Shown piece by piece: positions 27,571 through 34,894 of a stretch of DNA of 64,000 bases. The stretch covers positions 1 through 64,000 of the forward strand of contig JAIYBT010000002.1 in NCBI GenBank assembly GCA_027488395.1, read 5' to 3'. A program made the translations under genes and the position numbers. This DNA comes from Methylophilaceae bacterium. Lineage in GTDB: Bacteria > Pseudomonadota > Gammaproteobacteria > Burkholderiales > Methylophilaceae. A model generated the notes under the pieces. It saw only the letters and a list, made by a program, of their open reading frames with translations. It was not told the origin of the DNA and did not search any database. Numbering within the stretch: the stretch's first letter is position 1; every line of letters starts with the position of its first letter.

Positions 27571-27638
27571 GTCAATCTTAATGTTTAGCCAATCTCAATA
27601 TTTAGCCGATCTTGATATAGGGTCAATCTGCTGAATGG
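27571..27638. repeat. Four tandem 17-bp repeats upstream of the VIT-family gene
   Basis: Units are GTCAATCTTAATGTTTA, GCCAATCTCAATATTTA, GCCGATCTTGATATAGG and GTCAATCTGCTGAATGG. They begin six bases from the VIT start codon, so they occupy its 5' untranslated or promoter region. Confidence 0.8.
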
Positions 27639-27756
27639 GCTGTTGTGAGTTTAAAGAGGCTAGGAGGATGCGGGGGTGAGCATCCGTTTGGGGAAAATTA
27701 TTCACCGTAATAATGAGCATATCAAGTTTAGTGAATGGATAGCGTAGAATATTCAT

Positions 27757-28269
27757 ATGTTGATTGAAATTTCAATTCCGACCCAAAGTTTACGCCTGTA
27801 TGCGCAAGGTGCACTATTGCGTCAATATGCGGTATCGACCGCTAGTAACGGCGTAGGTTGCCTGAAAAACAGCGGTTGTACACCGATTGGCGGCCATATT
27901 ATCCGTGCCAAAATCGGGGAAAATGCGCTTGAAAATACCGTGTTTGTCGGGCGTAGGCCGACTGGTGAAGTGTTTAGCCCTGACTTAATGGCACAATATC
28001 CGCGCAGAGATTGGATACTCACCCGCATTTTATGGCTCAGCGGCACCGAGCCGGGGGTCAATCGCTTGGGTCAAGTCGATACTATGCAGCGTTATATTTA
28101 TATCCACGGTGCGCCTGACAGTGCAACGATGGGGCAGCCTGGTTCTCATGGTTGTATCAGGATGCGTAATGCCGAACTGATTGAGTTGTTTGATTTAGTC
28201 ACGGTGGGAACACCAGTGACAATCTTGGATGCACCGCATCCGCATTGGGTTGAAACGATGCATGCTTGA
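27757..28269 (+). CDS. L,D-transpeptidase (YkuD domain) without a signal peptide
   Basis: The 170-residue protein is essentially one YkuD domain, with the catalytic motif IHGAPDSATMGQPGSHGCIR containing the His and Cys of the active site (SHGCIRM near residue 130). YkuD enzymes cross-link or modify peptidoglycan peptides in the periplasm, yet the start MLIEISIPTQSLRLYAQG shows no export signal and an upstream extension is not apparent. It may act on cytoplasmic muropeptides or be exported by an unusual route. Its last codons overlap the first permease gene. Confidence 0.88.
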   Translation: MLIEISIPTQSLRLYAQGALLRQYAVSTASNGVGCLKNSGCTPIGGHIIRAKIGENALENTVFVGRRPTGEVFSPDLMAQYPRRDWILTRILWLSGTEPGVNRLGQVDTMQRYIYIHGAPDSATMGQPGSHGCIRMRNAELIELFDLVTVGTPVTILDAPHPHWVETMHA

Positions 28270-29173
28270 ACGTGTGCTGGGATTATTTTCTGTTGTCGTC
28301 GGGGTGGTGATGCTCACCTTTGCCTTGATTCATATGATTCCTGGGGATCCCGTTGATGTCATGTTAGGTGAATCCGCCACCTTGGCTGATCGCGACGCGT
28401 TACGTTCTCAGCTCGGTTTAAATCAATCGTTGACGACACAGTTTGTACAGTACATACAGTTGTTGTCACAAGGCGAATTAGGGCAATCGCTCAGTAATCA
28501 CCGGCCCATTGCAGCATTGATCTTACAAACCTACCCCGCCACGTTGCAGTTAGCGTGCGTCGCTTTAGGTATAGGCCTCATGATAGGTGTGCCACTCGGC
28601 GTATTGGCTGCGCTTTATGCGCGACAGTGGCCAGATGTTGTAATCATGTTGCTCTCTGTGCGTATCGCAGCCATGCCAGCCTTTTGGCTAGGCCCTGTAT
28701 TGATGTTGGTGTTTGCGGTATGGCTAGGGTGGTTGCCTGTCAGTGGTATGACGCAATCAGCCAGTATCGTATTGCCCGCTTTAACCCTTGGCTTAGGTTT
28801 AAGTGCCATCCTGACGCGTATGACACGCACCAGTGTATTGGAGGTGTTTAGCGAAGACTACATGCGTACCGCGCGCGCCAAAGGGCTGTCGCAATGGCAA
28901 TGTGTGCTGACCCATGCGTTACCTGCGGCGCTGTTACCGTTGATCACGGTCGTGGGGTTGCAAATGGGTAGCTTATTGGCAGGGGCTGTCATCACTGAAA
29001 CCATCTTTAGTTGGAATGGCATTGGCAAATTGTTGGTTGAAAGCATCGAAAAGCGGGATTATCCGCTGACACAAGCTTGCGTGCTGGTGATTGCCATCAG
29101 CTATGTCATGGTCAATCAAATGACTGATGTGCTGTATCGTGTAATCGATCCGCGCACCCGTGGAGGCGCATGA
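28262..29173 (+). CDS. Peptide ABC transporter permease (DppB/OppB type)
   Basis: The 303-residue inner-membrane protein has six membrane segments, the family opening FALIHMIPGDPVDVMLGESA and the coupling-helix EAA loop EDYMRTARAKGLSQWQCVLT. It pairs with the next permease to form the channel for the binding protein at 25.2 kb. ATG 28262 overlaps the L,D-transpeptidase stop by eight bases, and its stop overlaps the next start (ATGA). No ATP-binding subunit follows. Confidence 0.9.
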   Translation: MLERVLGLFSVVVGVVMLTFALIHMIPGDPVDVMLGESATLADRDALRSQLGLNQSLTTQFVQYIQLLSQGELGQSLSNHRPIAALILQTYPATLQLACVALGIGLMIGVPLGVLAALYARQWPDVVIMLLSVRIAAMPAFWLGPVLMLVFAVWLGWLPVSGMTQSASIVLPALTLGLGLSAILTRMTRTSVLEVFSEDYMRTARAKGLSQWQCVLTHALPAALLPLITVVGLQMGSLLAGAVITETIFSWNGIGKLLVESIEKRDYPLTQACVLVIAISYVMVNQMTDVLYRVIDPRTRGGA

Positions 29174-29967
29174 AGTACTTGCCAGTGGGTATTTTATTGT
29201 GTTGGTTGCTTGCTGTCTTGATCGGTCGCGGGCTCGGCTTAACGCCTAACCAAATTGATTTAAATGCGCTGTTGCAATTACCTACCACCAGCCATTGGTT
29301 AGGCACAGACGAGCTGGGGCGTGATCTTTTGAGCCGGGTATTACATGGCGTGGAGCTGTCTTTTGGTGTCGCGCTCGTGGTGACCGTCATCACCCTGACC
29401 ATAGGCGTTGCAATTGGCTTATTGGCTGGGTTTTATGGTGGGCAACTTGATTTTATACTGATGCAAATGACCAGCGTGTTTATGGCTTTCCCAGGGTTAT
29501 TGTTAGCCATTGCGTTTGCTGCAGTCTTAGGCGCGGGCCTGAATAATTTATTGCTTGCGTTGTGTTTGACGGGATGGGTCAGTTATGCGCGCTTAACACG
29601 CGCTCAAGCACTGAGTCTACGCCATCGCCCCCATGTACTTGCCGCCATCGCTTTGGGCGCAAGCCCATATCGGGTGATGGTCAAGCATTTTTTACCCATG
29701 CTCTTGTCGGTGCTAGTGGTTGAGGCGACTTACAGCATGGCGAGTGTGATGATTGCTGAGGCGTCGCTTTCATTTTTAGGGTTAGGCATTCAAGCGCCCC
29801 AAGCATCATGGGGGGCAATGTTGCGTGATGGTGCGCGCTTTATGTTGGTAGCGCCTCACTACGTATTGGTGGTGGGGGCATGCATGATGAGCTTAATGTT
29901 GGCCGTGAATTTGGGCGGTGATGTGCTACGTGACGCGCTCGATGTGCGTAGAGAGAATACAGAATGA
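29170..29967 (+). CDS. Peptide ABC transporter permease (DppC/OppC type)
   Basis: The 265-residue protein has six membrane segments, the family motif LGTDELGRDLLSRVLHG near residue 45 and the coupling loop IALGASPYRVMVKHFLP. The C-terminal LSFLGLGIQAPQASWGAML is diagnostic for DppC/OppC. It overlaps genes on both sides by four bases, so the L,D-transpeptidase, both permeases and the queuosine-precursor transporter form one tightly coupled operon. Confidence 0.9.
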   Translation: MKYLPVGILLCWLLAVLIGRGLGLTPNQIDLNALLQLPTTSHWLGTDELGRDLLSRVLHGVELSFGVALVVTVITLTIGVAIGLLAGFYGGQLDFILMQMTSVFMAFPGLLLAIAFAAVLGAGLNNLLLALCLTGWVSYARLTRAQALSLRHRPHVLAAIALGASPYRVMVKHFLPMLLSVLVVEATYSMASVMIAEASLSFLGLGIQAPQASWGAMLRDGARFMLVAPHYVLVVGACMMSLMLAVNLGGDVLRDALDVRRENTE

Positions 29968-30656
29968 AACCTGCCTATCGTTATTATGACTTTATTATGG
30001 CGGCGTTTGTGTGTGTGCTGGTGTGTTCAAATCTGATTGGGCCAGCCAAAGTCACACAAATCGATGCGCCGTGGTTAGGCACGCTAACTTTTGGTGCTGG
30101 CGTGTTGTTTTTCCCTATCAGTTTTATTTTTGGCGATATTTTGACGGAAGTATACGGTTATGCCGCCAGTCGCCGCGTGATTTGGGCAGGCTTTGCTGGA
30201 CTTGCCTTTGCAAGCTTGATGGCGTGGATGATCGTCGCCTTGCCACCCGCGCCGTTTTGGCAGCATCAACAGGCATACGAAATCGCGTTTGGCAGCACTT
30301 GGCGCATCTCTCTGGCAGGCTTGATCGCGTTTGCGCTGGGCGAGTTTGTGAATAGTTATGTGATGGCAAAAATGAAAGTCATGAGCAGCGGCAAACACTT
30401 ATGGGCGCGCACCATTACCAGCACTGTATTTGGTGAAACCATTGATACCATGCTGTTTGTGCCGCTGGCGTTTTGGAACTCAGGCATCATTCCTAATGAT
30501 AAAATCCTACTAGTTATGACCGCACAGATCATTGCAAAAATTGTAGTTGAAGTGTTGTTTACGCCTATCACATATCAGTTGGTGGCTTTTCTAAAACGGG
30601 TCGAACACGAGGATTATTACGACCGCAACACCAATTTTAGCCCTTTTAAACTTTAA
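29964..30656 (+). CDS. Queuosine precursor transporter (YhhQ/VUT family)
   Basis: The 230-residue membrane protein has six or seven helices with the family features FVCVLVCSNLIGPAK, a FPISFIFGDILTEVYGYAASR block and FGETIDTMLFVPLAFW. E. coli YhhQ imports the 7-deazaguanine precursors preQ0/preQ1 used to make queuosine in tRNA. It is coupled by ATGA to the peptide permease, which is not an obvious functional partner. No queuosine synthesis genes are in the window. Confidence 0.88.
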   Translation: MKPAYRYYDFIMAAFVCVLVCSNLIGPAKVTQIDAPWLGTLTFGAGVLFFPISFIFGDILTEVYGYAASRRVIWAGFAGLAFASLMAWMIVALPPAPFWQHQQAYEIAFGSTWRISLAGLIAFALGEFVNSYVMAKMKVMSSGKHLWARTITSTVFGETIDTMLFVPLAFWNSGIIPNDKILLVMTAQIIAKIVVEVLFTPITYQLVAFLKRVEHEDYYDRNTNFSPFKL

Positions 30657-30691
30657 GCTTTATTCACCTTTCTCCTGTTATCGGAACCCCA

Positions 30692-31813
30692 TTGAACGAC
30701 ATTAATTGGTACGAAAAAAAACAAACACAGACCGCCCGCTGGCAGTCAGAGGCAGGCAGTCCGCCGCCTAAAGCGGTGGTGATTGCAGATGACACCACCA
30801 AAGCCGATGACGCATTTCGCTTGGCTTGTGAAGGCACTGCATTGCTTTATCGGGGCGATTTTCAAAACGCTAAACAATTGCTACAAGCCATCACGCGTCG
30901 CGTAGACCGTAAACCGTCTAAAGCAACTGAGACGTTATTGGAGGCGTTTCATCAGCACCGTGCGCGGCAAATTGGCCGCGCCAACATCACCAATAAAATT
31001 TTGATTGAGCTTAAATATGGTGAGATTGATTTGCCGCGTGCGCCTAGCGTGAAAGCGGCGGTGCAAGGTGCGTTATTGTCCGACCATAGCCAAGAAAAAC
31101 TGCCTGCGCGTTTAGTGTTGTCCCTACGAGAGCTGTTAGGCATGGTGGGTGCGCATGAGTGGGCGAAAAAAGGCGTTCCCATTCCTGCCTTGAATGCGCA
31201 CATTCATGCTGACTACGGTGTTTACTCACCGGTGCGTGGCGAATATTTACAGTTGATTGATCAAGCGCCACTGCACAATCCGCAGGTGGCTTGGGACATT
31301 GGTACAGGGACGGGCGTGATTGCTACGGTGCTGGTTGCGCGCGGCTTAAAGCGGGTGGTGGCCACAGATAATCAACCGCGTGCCTTAGTGTGTGCAAAGA
31401 AAAATATACAGCGCTTAACCATGCAAAACTATATCGAGGTAGTGGAGGCTGATTTGTTTCCAGCTGGGGCGGCAGACTTAATTGTATGTAATCCGCCTTG
31501 GTTGCCAGCCAAAGCCAATGCGCCGATTGAACATGCGATTTATGACCCAGACAGTCGCATGCTGAAAGCCTTTTTGACTGGCGTAAAAGCGCACCTGACG
31601 GCCGATGGTGAGGCATGGCTGGTGATGTCAAACTTGGCTGAATTGATTGGCTTGCGTAAAGCCGACGAGCTGCAACAATGGATTATTTCAGCCGGCTTGC
31701 AAGTAGTTGAGAAACTCGATATCGCACCCAAACACGCCAAAGCCAGTGATCAATCGGATCCCTTATATGCCGCGCGGTCAAATGAAGTCACCAGTCTTTA
31801 TCGTTTAAAATAG
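30692..31813 (+). CDS. SAM-dependent methyltransferase of unknown target
   Basis: The 373-residue protein has an N-terminal charged helical region (to ~170) and a C-terminal methyltransferase domain with SAM loop [18 protein letters not shown] and the amino-methylating motif [12 protein letters not shown], like HemK/RsmC-type enzymes that act on RNA or protein nitrogen atoms. The likely start is a TTG codon at 30692; no ATG is available nearby. It lies 35 bp after the queuosine transporter, so an RNA-modification role is tempting but unproven. Confidence 0.78.
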   Translation: MNDINWYEKKQTQTARWQSEAGSPPPKAVVIADDTTKADDAFRLACEGTALLYRGDFQNAKQLLQAITRRVDRKPSKATETLLEAFHQHRARQIGRANITNKILIELKYGEIDLPRAPSVKAAVQGALLSDHSQEKLPARLVLSLRELLGMVGAHEWAKKGVPIPALNAHIHADYGVYSPVRGEYLQLIDQAPLHNPQVAWDIGTGTGVIATVLVARGLKRVVATDNQPRALVCAKKNIQRLTMQNYIEVVEADLFPAGAADLIVCNPPWLPAKANAPIEHAIYDPDSRMLKAFLTGVKAHLTADGEAWLVMSNLAELIGLRKADELQQWIISAGLQVVEKLDIAPKHAKASDQSDPLYAARSNEVTSLYRLK

Positions 31814-31839
31814 TCAGCAATATTTTTGAGAACACATTT

Positions 31840-32886
31840 ATGTCTTTAGGTCCTGTGATGTTGGATGTGGTTGGCACCACCTTAACTGCCGACGATATTC
31901 GCCGTTTGCAACATCCGCTGGTGGGAGGCGTGATTTTGTTTGCGCGTAATTTTGAAGATTGCGAGCAACTGAAAGCACTCACCGCCAGTATTCATGCGGT
32001 GCGTCAGCCACCCTTGTTCATTGCAGTGGACCACGAAGGCGGTCGTGTTCAACGCTTTCGTGACGGCTTTACCCACCTGCCCGCCATGCGTGAATACGGA
32101 CATCTTTGGGATAAAAATCCAAAACTGGCGCGCGTGTTAGCGATTGAAGCAGGCTATGTATTAGGCGCTGAATTGCGTGCACATGGCGTCGATTTTAGTT
32201 TTACCCCTGTGCTGGATATGGATTATGGCGATAGTTTAGTGATAGGCGATCGCGCCTTTCACCGAGATCCGCAAGCCATTAATGAATTAGCGTTTAGCTT
32301 AATGCAAGGCTTAAAAAAAGCCGGCATGGCTGCGGTAGGAAAACACTTTCCCGGACATGGCTTTGTGGTGGCGGATTCACATGTCAGTATTCCGGTCGAC
32401 GATAGACCGTTTGACAGCATTGCACAAAATGACATGCAACCCTTTGTACGCATGATTGACGAAGGCCTACATGCCATCATGCCGGCGCATGTGATTTATC
32501 CGCAGGTAGATCAACAGCCAGCGGGCTTTTCTGCCAAATGGTTACAAAAAGTGTTGCGTGAGCGCTTAGGCTTCAATGGTGTGATTTTTAGTGATGACCT
32601 CAGCATGGAAGGGGCGACGGTTGCCGGCGATGTGACGGCGCGCGCCTTGGCGGCACTCAAAGCTGGGTGTGACATGATTTTATTATGTAATCGTCCAGAT
32701 TTGGCAGACGAGCTGCTAGCCAACCTTGGCTGGCAGATCAGTGCGCAAAGTATCGCCAGGCTTGCGCGCATGCATGGGGGCCATCAACCACTCAACATGA
32801 TTGCTTTGCGTGAGAGCCAGTATTATGTTGAGGCGGTGAGACGCATGGGGACAATTGGGCAACTCGAAGGTAATTTGTTTGATTAA
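31840..32886 (+). CDS. nagZ: Beta-N-acetylhexosaminidase
   Basis: This 348-residue GH3 enzyme is cytoplasmic and removes N-acetylglucosamine from anhydro-muropeptides during peptidoglycan recycling. Motifs: [38 protein letters not shown] near residue 65, [18 protein letters not shown] (catalytic His/Asp loop, ~165) and the nucleophile Asp in [11 protein letters not shown] (~248). Length is standard. With the L,D-transpeptidase and peptide importer upstream, it adds to a cell-wall turnover neighbourhood. Confidence 0.95.
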   Translation: MSLGPVMLDVVGTTLTADDIRRLQHPLVGGVILFARNFEDCEQLKALTASIHAVRQPPLFIAVDHEGGRVQRFRDGFTHLPAMREYGHLWDKNPKLARVLAIEAGYVLGAELRAHGVDFSFTPVLDMDYGDSLVIGDRAFHRDPQAINELAFSLMQGLKKAGMAAVGKHFPGHGFVVADSHVSIPVDDRPFDSIAQNDMQPFVRMIDEGLHAIMPAHVIYPQVDQQPAGFSAKWLQKVLRERLGFNGVIFSDDLSMEGATVAGDVTARALAALKAGCDMILLCNRPDLADELLANLGWQISAQSIARLARMHGGHQPLNMIALRESQYYVEAVRRMGTIGQLEGNLFD

Positions 32887-32919
32887 ACATATGTCAATAA
32901 TGACGCGATGAAGTGGTGA

Positions 32920-33825
32920 ATGGCAATGAAATGGATTGTATTAGGTATTTTTTTAACTTCAGTGATGGTGGTGCATTTTCGTGGGAAAGTCCGCCATCGC
33001 TTTTTTAAGCAATTGTTCGACCATTCGGGCATCGTCGCCCCGTTTAACGTATTTTTATATGCGTTCTCTAAGGTGCCCACAACCCCCTTTTTGCCAGTGC
33101 AAACGTTTCCTGAATTGTCTGTCATTCAAGCGCACTGGCAAGACATCCGAGAGGAGGCGCTACATTTGCGTGAGCAATCGCGCATTGCCGCAGCGCAACA
33201 AAATAATGATGCAGGCTTTAACTCGTTTTTTAAAACGGGTTGGAAACGTTTTTATCTCAAATGGTATGACGCAGAGCATCCTTCTGCGAAAGTCTATTGC
33301 CCCAAAACCGTGGCTTTGCTACAGACAATACCCAGTGTGAAAGCAGCCATGTTTGCTGAGCTGCCACCGGGCGCGCATTTAAATCCGCACCGTGATCCTT
33401 ATGCGGGTTCCTTGCGCTATCACTTAGGACTTGCCACACCGAATCATGATGGCTGTTTTATTCGTGTCGATGGAGAGGCTTACAGTTGGCGTGATGGTCA
33501 AGCAGTGATGTTTGATGAGACCTATATTCATGAGGCTTACAATTCCACCACTGAGGATAGGATTATTCTCTTTTGCGATATCGAACGTCCAATGCGCTTT
33601 GCTTGGGCACAAGCGGTCAATCGCTTTTTAGCCAAGCATATAGTGACTGCCGCGAGTTCACCGAATGAAGCAGGAGATCAAACAGGGTTGATTAACCGCT
33701 TATTTCACTATGCTTGGACAGTTGGGCAATATCGGCGTCGATTCAAACGCTGGAATAAAACGATGTATCAAATCACACGCATCGTGTTGATTGTGCTGGT
33801 ATGTGTGGCGATTTGGAACATGTAA
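32920..33825 (+). CDS. lpxO: LpxO-type lipid A 2-hydroxylase (Asp/Asn beta-hydroxylase family)
   Basis: The 301-residue protein has an N-terminal membrane segment and a 2-oxoglutarate/Fe(II) dioxygenase domain: iron ligands in LNPHRDPYAGSLRYHLGL near residue 150 and TYIHEAYNSTTEDRIILFCDIERP near 200. A second hydrophobic segment (RIVLIVLVCVAIWNM) ends the protein. Length and topology fit LpxO, which hydroxylates a fatty acid of lipid A. Generic Asp/Asn hydroxylases are the alternative. Confidence 0.85.
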   Translation: MAMKWIVLGIFLTSVMVVHFRGKVRHRFFKQLFDHSGIVAPFNVFLYAFSKVPTTPFLPVQTFPELSVIQAHWQDIREEALHLREQSRIAAAQQNNDAGFNSFFKTGWKRFYLKWYDAEHPSAKVYCPKTVALLQTIPSVKAAMFAELPPGAHLNPHRDPYAGSLRYHLGLATPNHDGCFIRVDGEAYSWRDGQAVMFDETYIHEAYNSTTEDRIILFCDIERPMRFAWAQAVNRFLAKHIVTAASSPNEAGDQTGLINRLFHYAWTVGQYRRRFKRWNKTMYQITRIVLIVLVCVAIWNM

Positions 33826-33894
33826 CCATCCGTAAACCGTAACCTTACATAAGATAATTGCGAATAAAGCGCTTATTTTTACTTGAAACTTTCA

Positions 33895-33924
33895 TTGTTA
33901 GCCATTATCTTAGGTAAGTATAGC
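33895..33924 (+). promoter_or_regulatory. Possible promoter of the Bax-inhibitor-1 gene
   Basis: TTGTTA (33895-33900) and TATAGC (33919-33924) are separated by 18 bp, 32 bp before the ATG. The -10 is imperfect. Confidence 0.3.
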
Positions 33925-33955
33925 TATTTGGCTATTTTTTAAAGAGGAACCCTGA

Positions 33956-34642
33956 ATGTCTGATATGCAAGTTTTAGGTCGCGAGAATAGCGTCTCTGAC
34001 GCACAACACCGAGTGTTACGTAATACCTATGCGCTGCTCGGCGTAAGTATGATCCCTACCGTGATAGGCGCGTATGTCGGTTTACAAATGAATTTTGGCT
34101 TGATGGCCGCCCATCCTTTCATGTTTGCCATCGGTTTTATGGCCGTGATGTTTGGCATGTTTAAACTCATCGCCGTGAATCAAAACAGTGGCTTGGGCGT
34201 ATGGTTATTGCTAGGGATGACCTTTGTCTTTGGCGTATTATTAGGCCCAATCTTGCAACATGCGCTGCATTTACGTAATGGCGCTGAAATTGTGGGCTTG
34301 GCTGCCGGCGGTACGGGCATCACATTTTTGGCGTTATCTGCGATTGGTGCATCCCCAGCACGTGATTTTAGCGGTATTGGTAAATTTTTGATGATTGGCT
34401 TGATTTTGGCGATTGTTGCGGGCTTGGCTAATTTGTATTTCCAAATTCCTGCATTATCACTGGCCATTTCTGGCGTATCAGTGCTCATTTTTTCTGGCTA
34501 CATCTTGTATGACGTCAACCAAATCGTGCGTGGCGGGCAAACCAATTACGTGATGGCCACCTTAAATTTATACCTAGATGTTTATAACTTGTTTGTTAAC
34601 TTGTTAAATATATTGATGTCCTTATTAGGTAACCGTGATTAA
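33956..34642 (+). CDS. Bax inhibitor-1/YccA family membrane protein
   Basis: The 228-residue protein has seven membrane helices and the BI-1 landmarks RNTYALLGVSMIPTVIGA, SPARDFSGIGKFLMIGL and SGYILYDVNQIVRGG with the conserved Asp pair near the C-terminus. Bacterial members such as E. coli YccA modulate the FtsH protease, and others behave as pH-sensitive calcium leaks. The ATG follows AGAGGA. It ends at a strong terminator that also closes this gene block. Confidence 0.92.
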   Translation: MSDMQVLGRENSVSDAQHRVLRNTYALLGVSMIPTVIGAYVGLQMNFGLMAAHPFMFAIGFMAVMFGMFKLIAVNQNSGLGVWLLLGMTFVFGVLLGPILQHALHLRNGAEIVGLAAGGTGITFLALSAIGASPARDFSGIGKFLMIGLILAIVAGLANLYFQIPALSLAISGVSVLIFSGYILYDVNQIVRGGQTNYVMATLNLYLDVYNLFVNLLNILMSLLGNRD

Positions 34643-34656
34643 TTGTTGATCGTTTA

Positions 34657-34684
34657 AAAAACCCGCCTTTTGGCGGGTTTTTTT
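34657..34684 (+). terminator. Rho-independent terminator after the Bax-inhibitor-1 gene
   Basis: ACCCGCC (34661-34667), loop TTTT and GGCGGGT (34672-34678) with flanking A5 and T7 runs make a textbook terminator. Confidence 0.92.
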
Positions 34685-34766
34685 ATGTCTTTAAAAGTTT
34701 GCTTTTTTCCTTGGGTGAGCGAAAGTGTTGAACTTAAAAAAGGTGGCTGTAATAAACCATATCGGT

Positions 34767-34797
34767 TGATATTAGCCAAAATAAATGGCTGATATAA
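34767..34797. promoter_or_regulatory. Long imperfect inverted repeat upstream of the TonB-dependent receptor
   Basis: TGATATTAGCCA (34767-34778) and TGGCTGATATAA (34786-34797) match as inverted arms at 10 of 12 positions with spacer AAATAAA. It lies about 100 bp before the receptor's GTG start, where a ligand-responsive regulator would bind. It is not a recognisable Fur box. Confidence 0.4.
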
Positions 34798-34894
34798 ATC
34801 ATATTTTCTTAAGTGGTTGATTTTTAAAACAATTAAATAAAGCGCCAGATGGATTGATTCTTGCAAACATTTCTTAAGTTTGGAGGGGTGTGGT

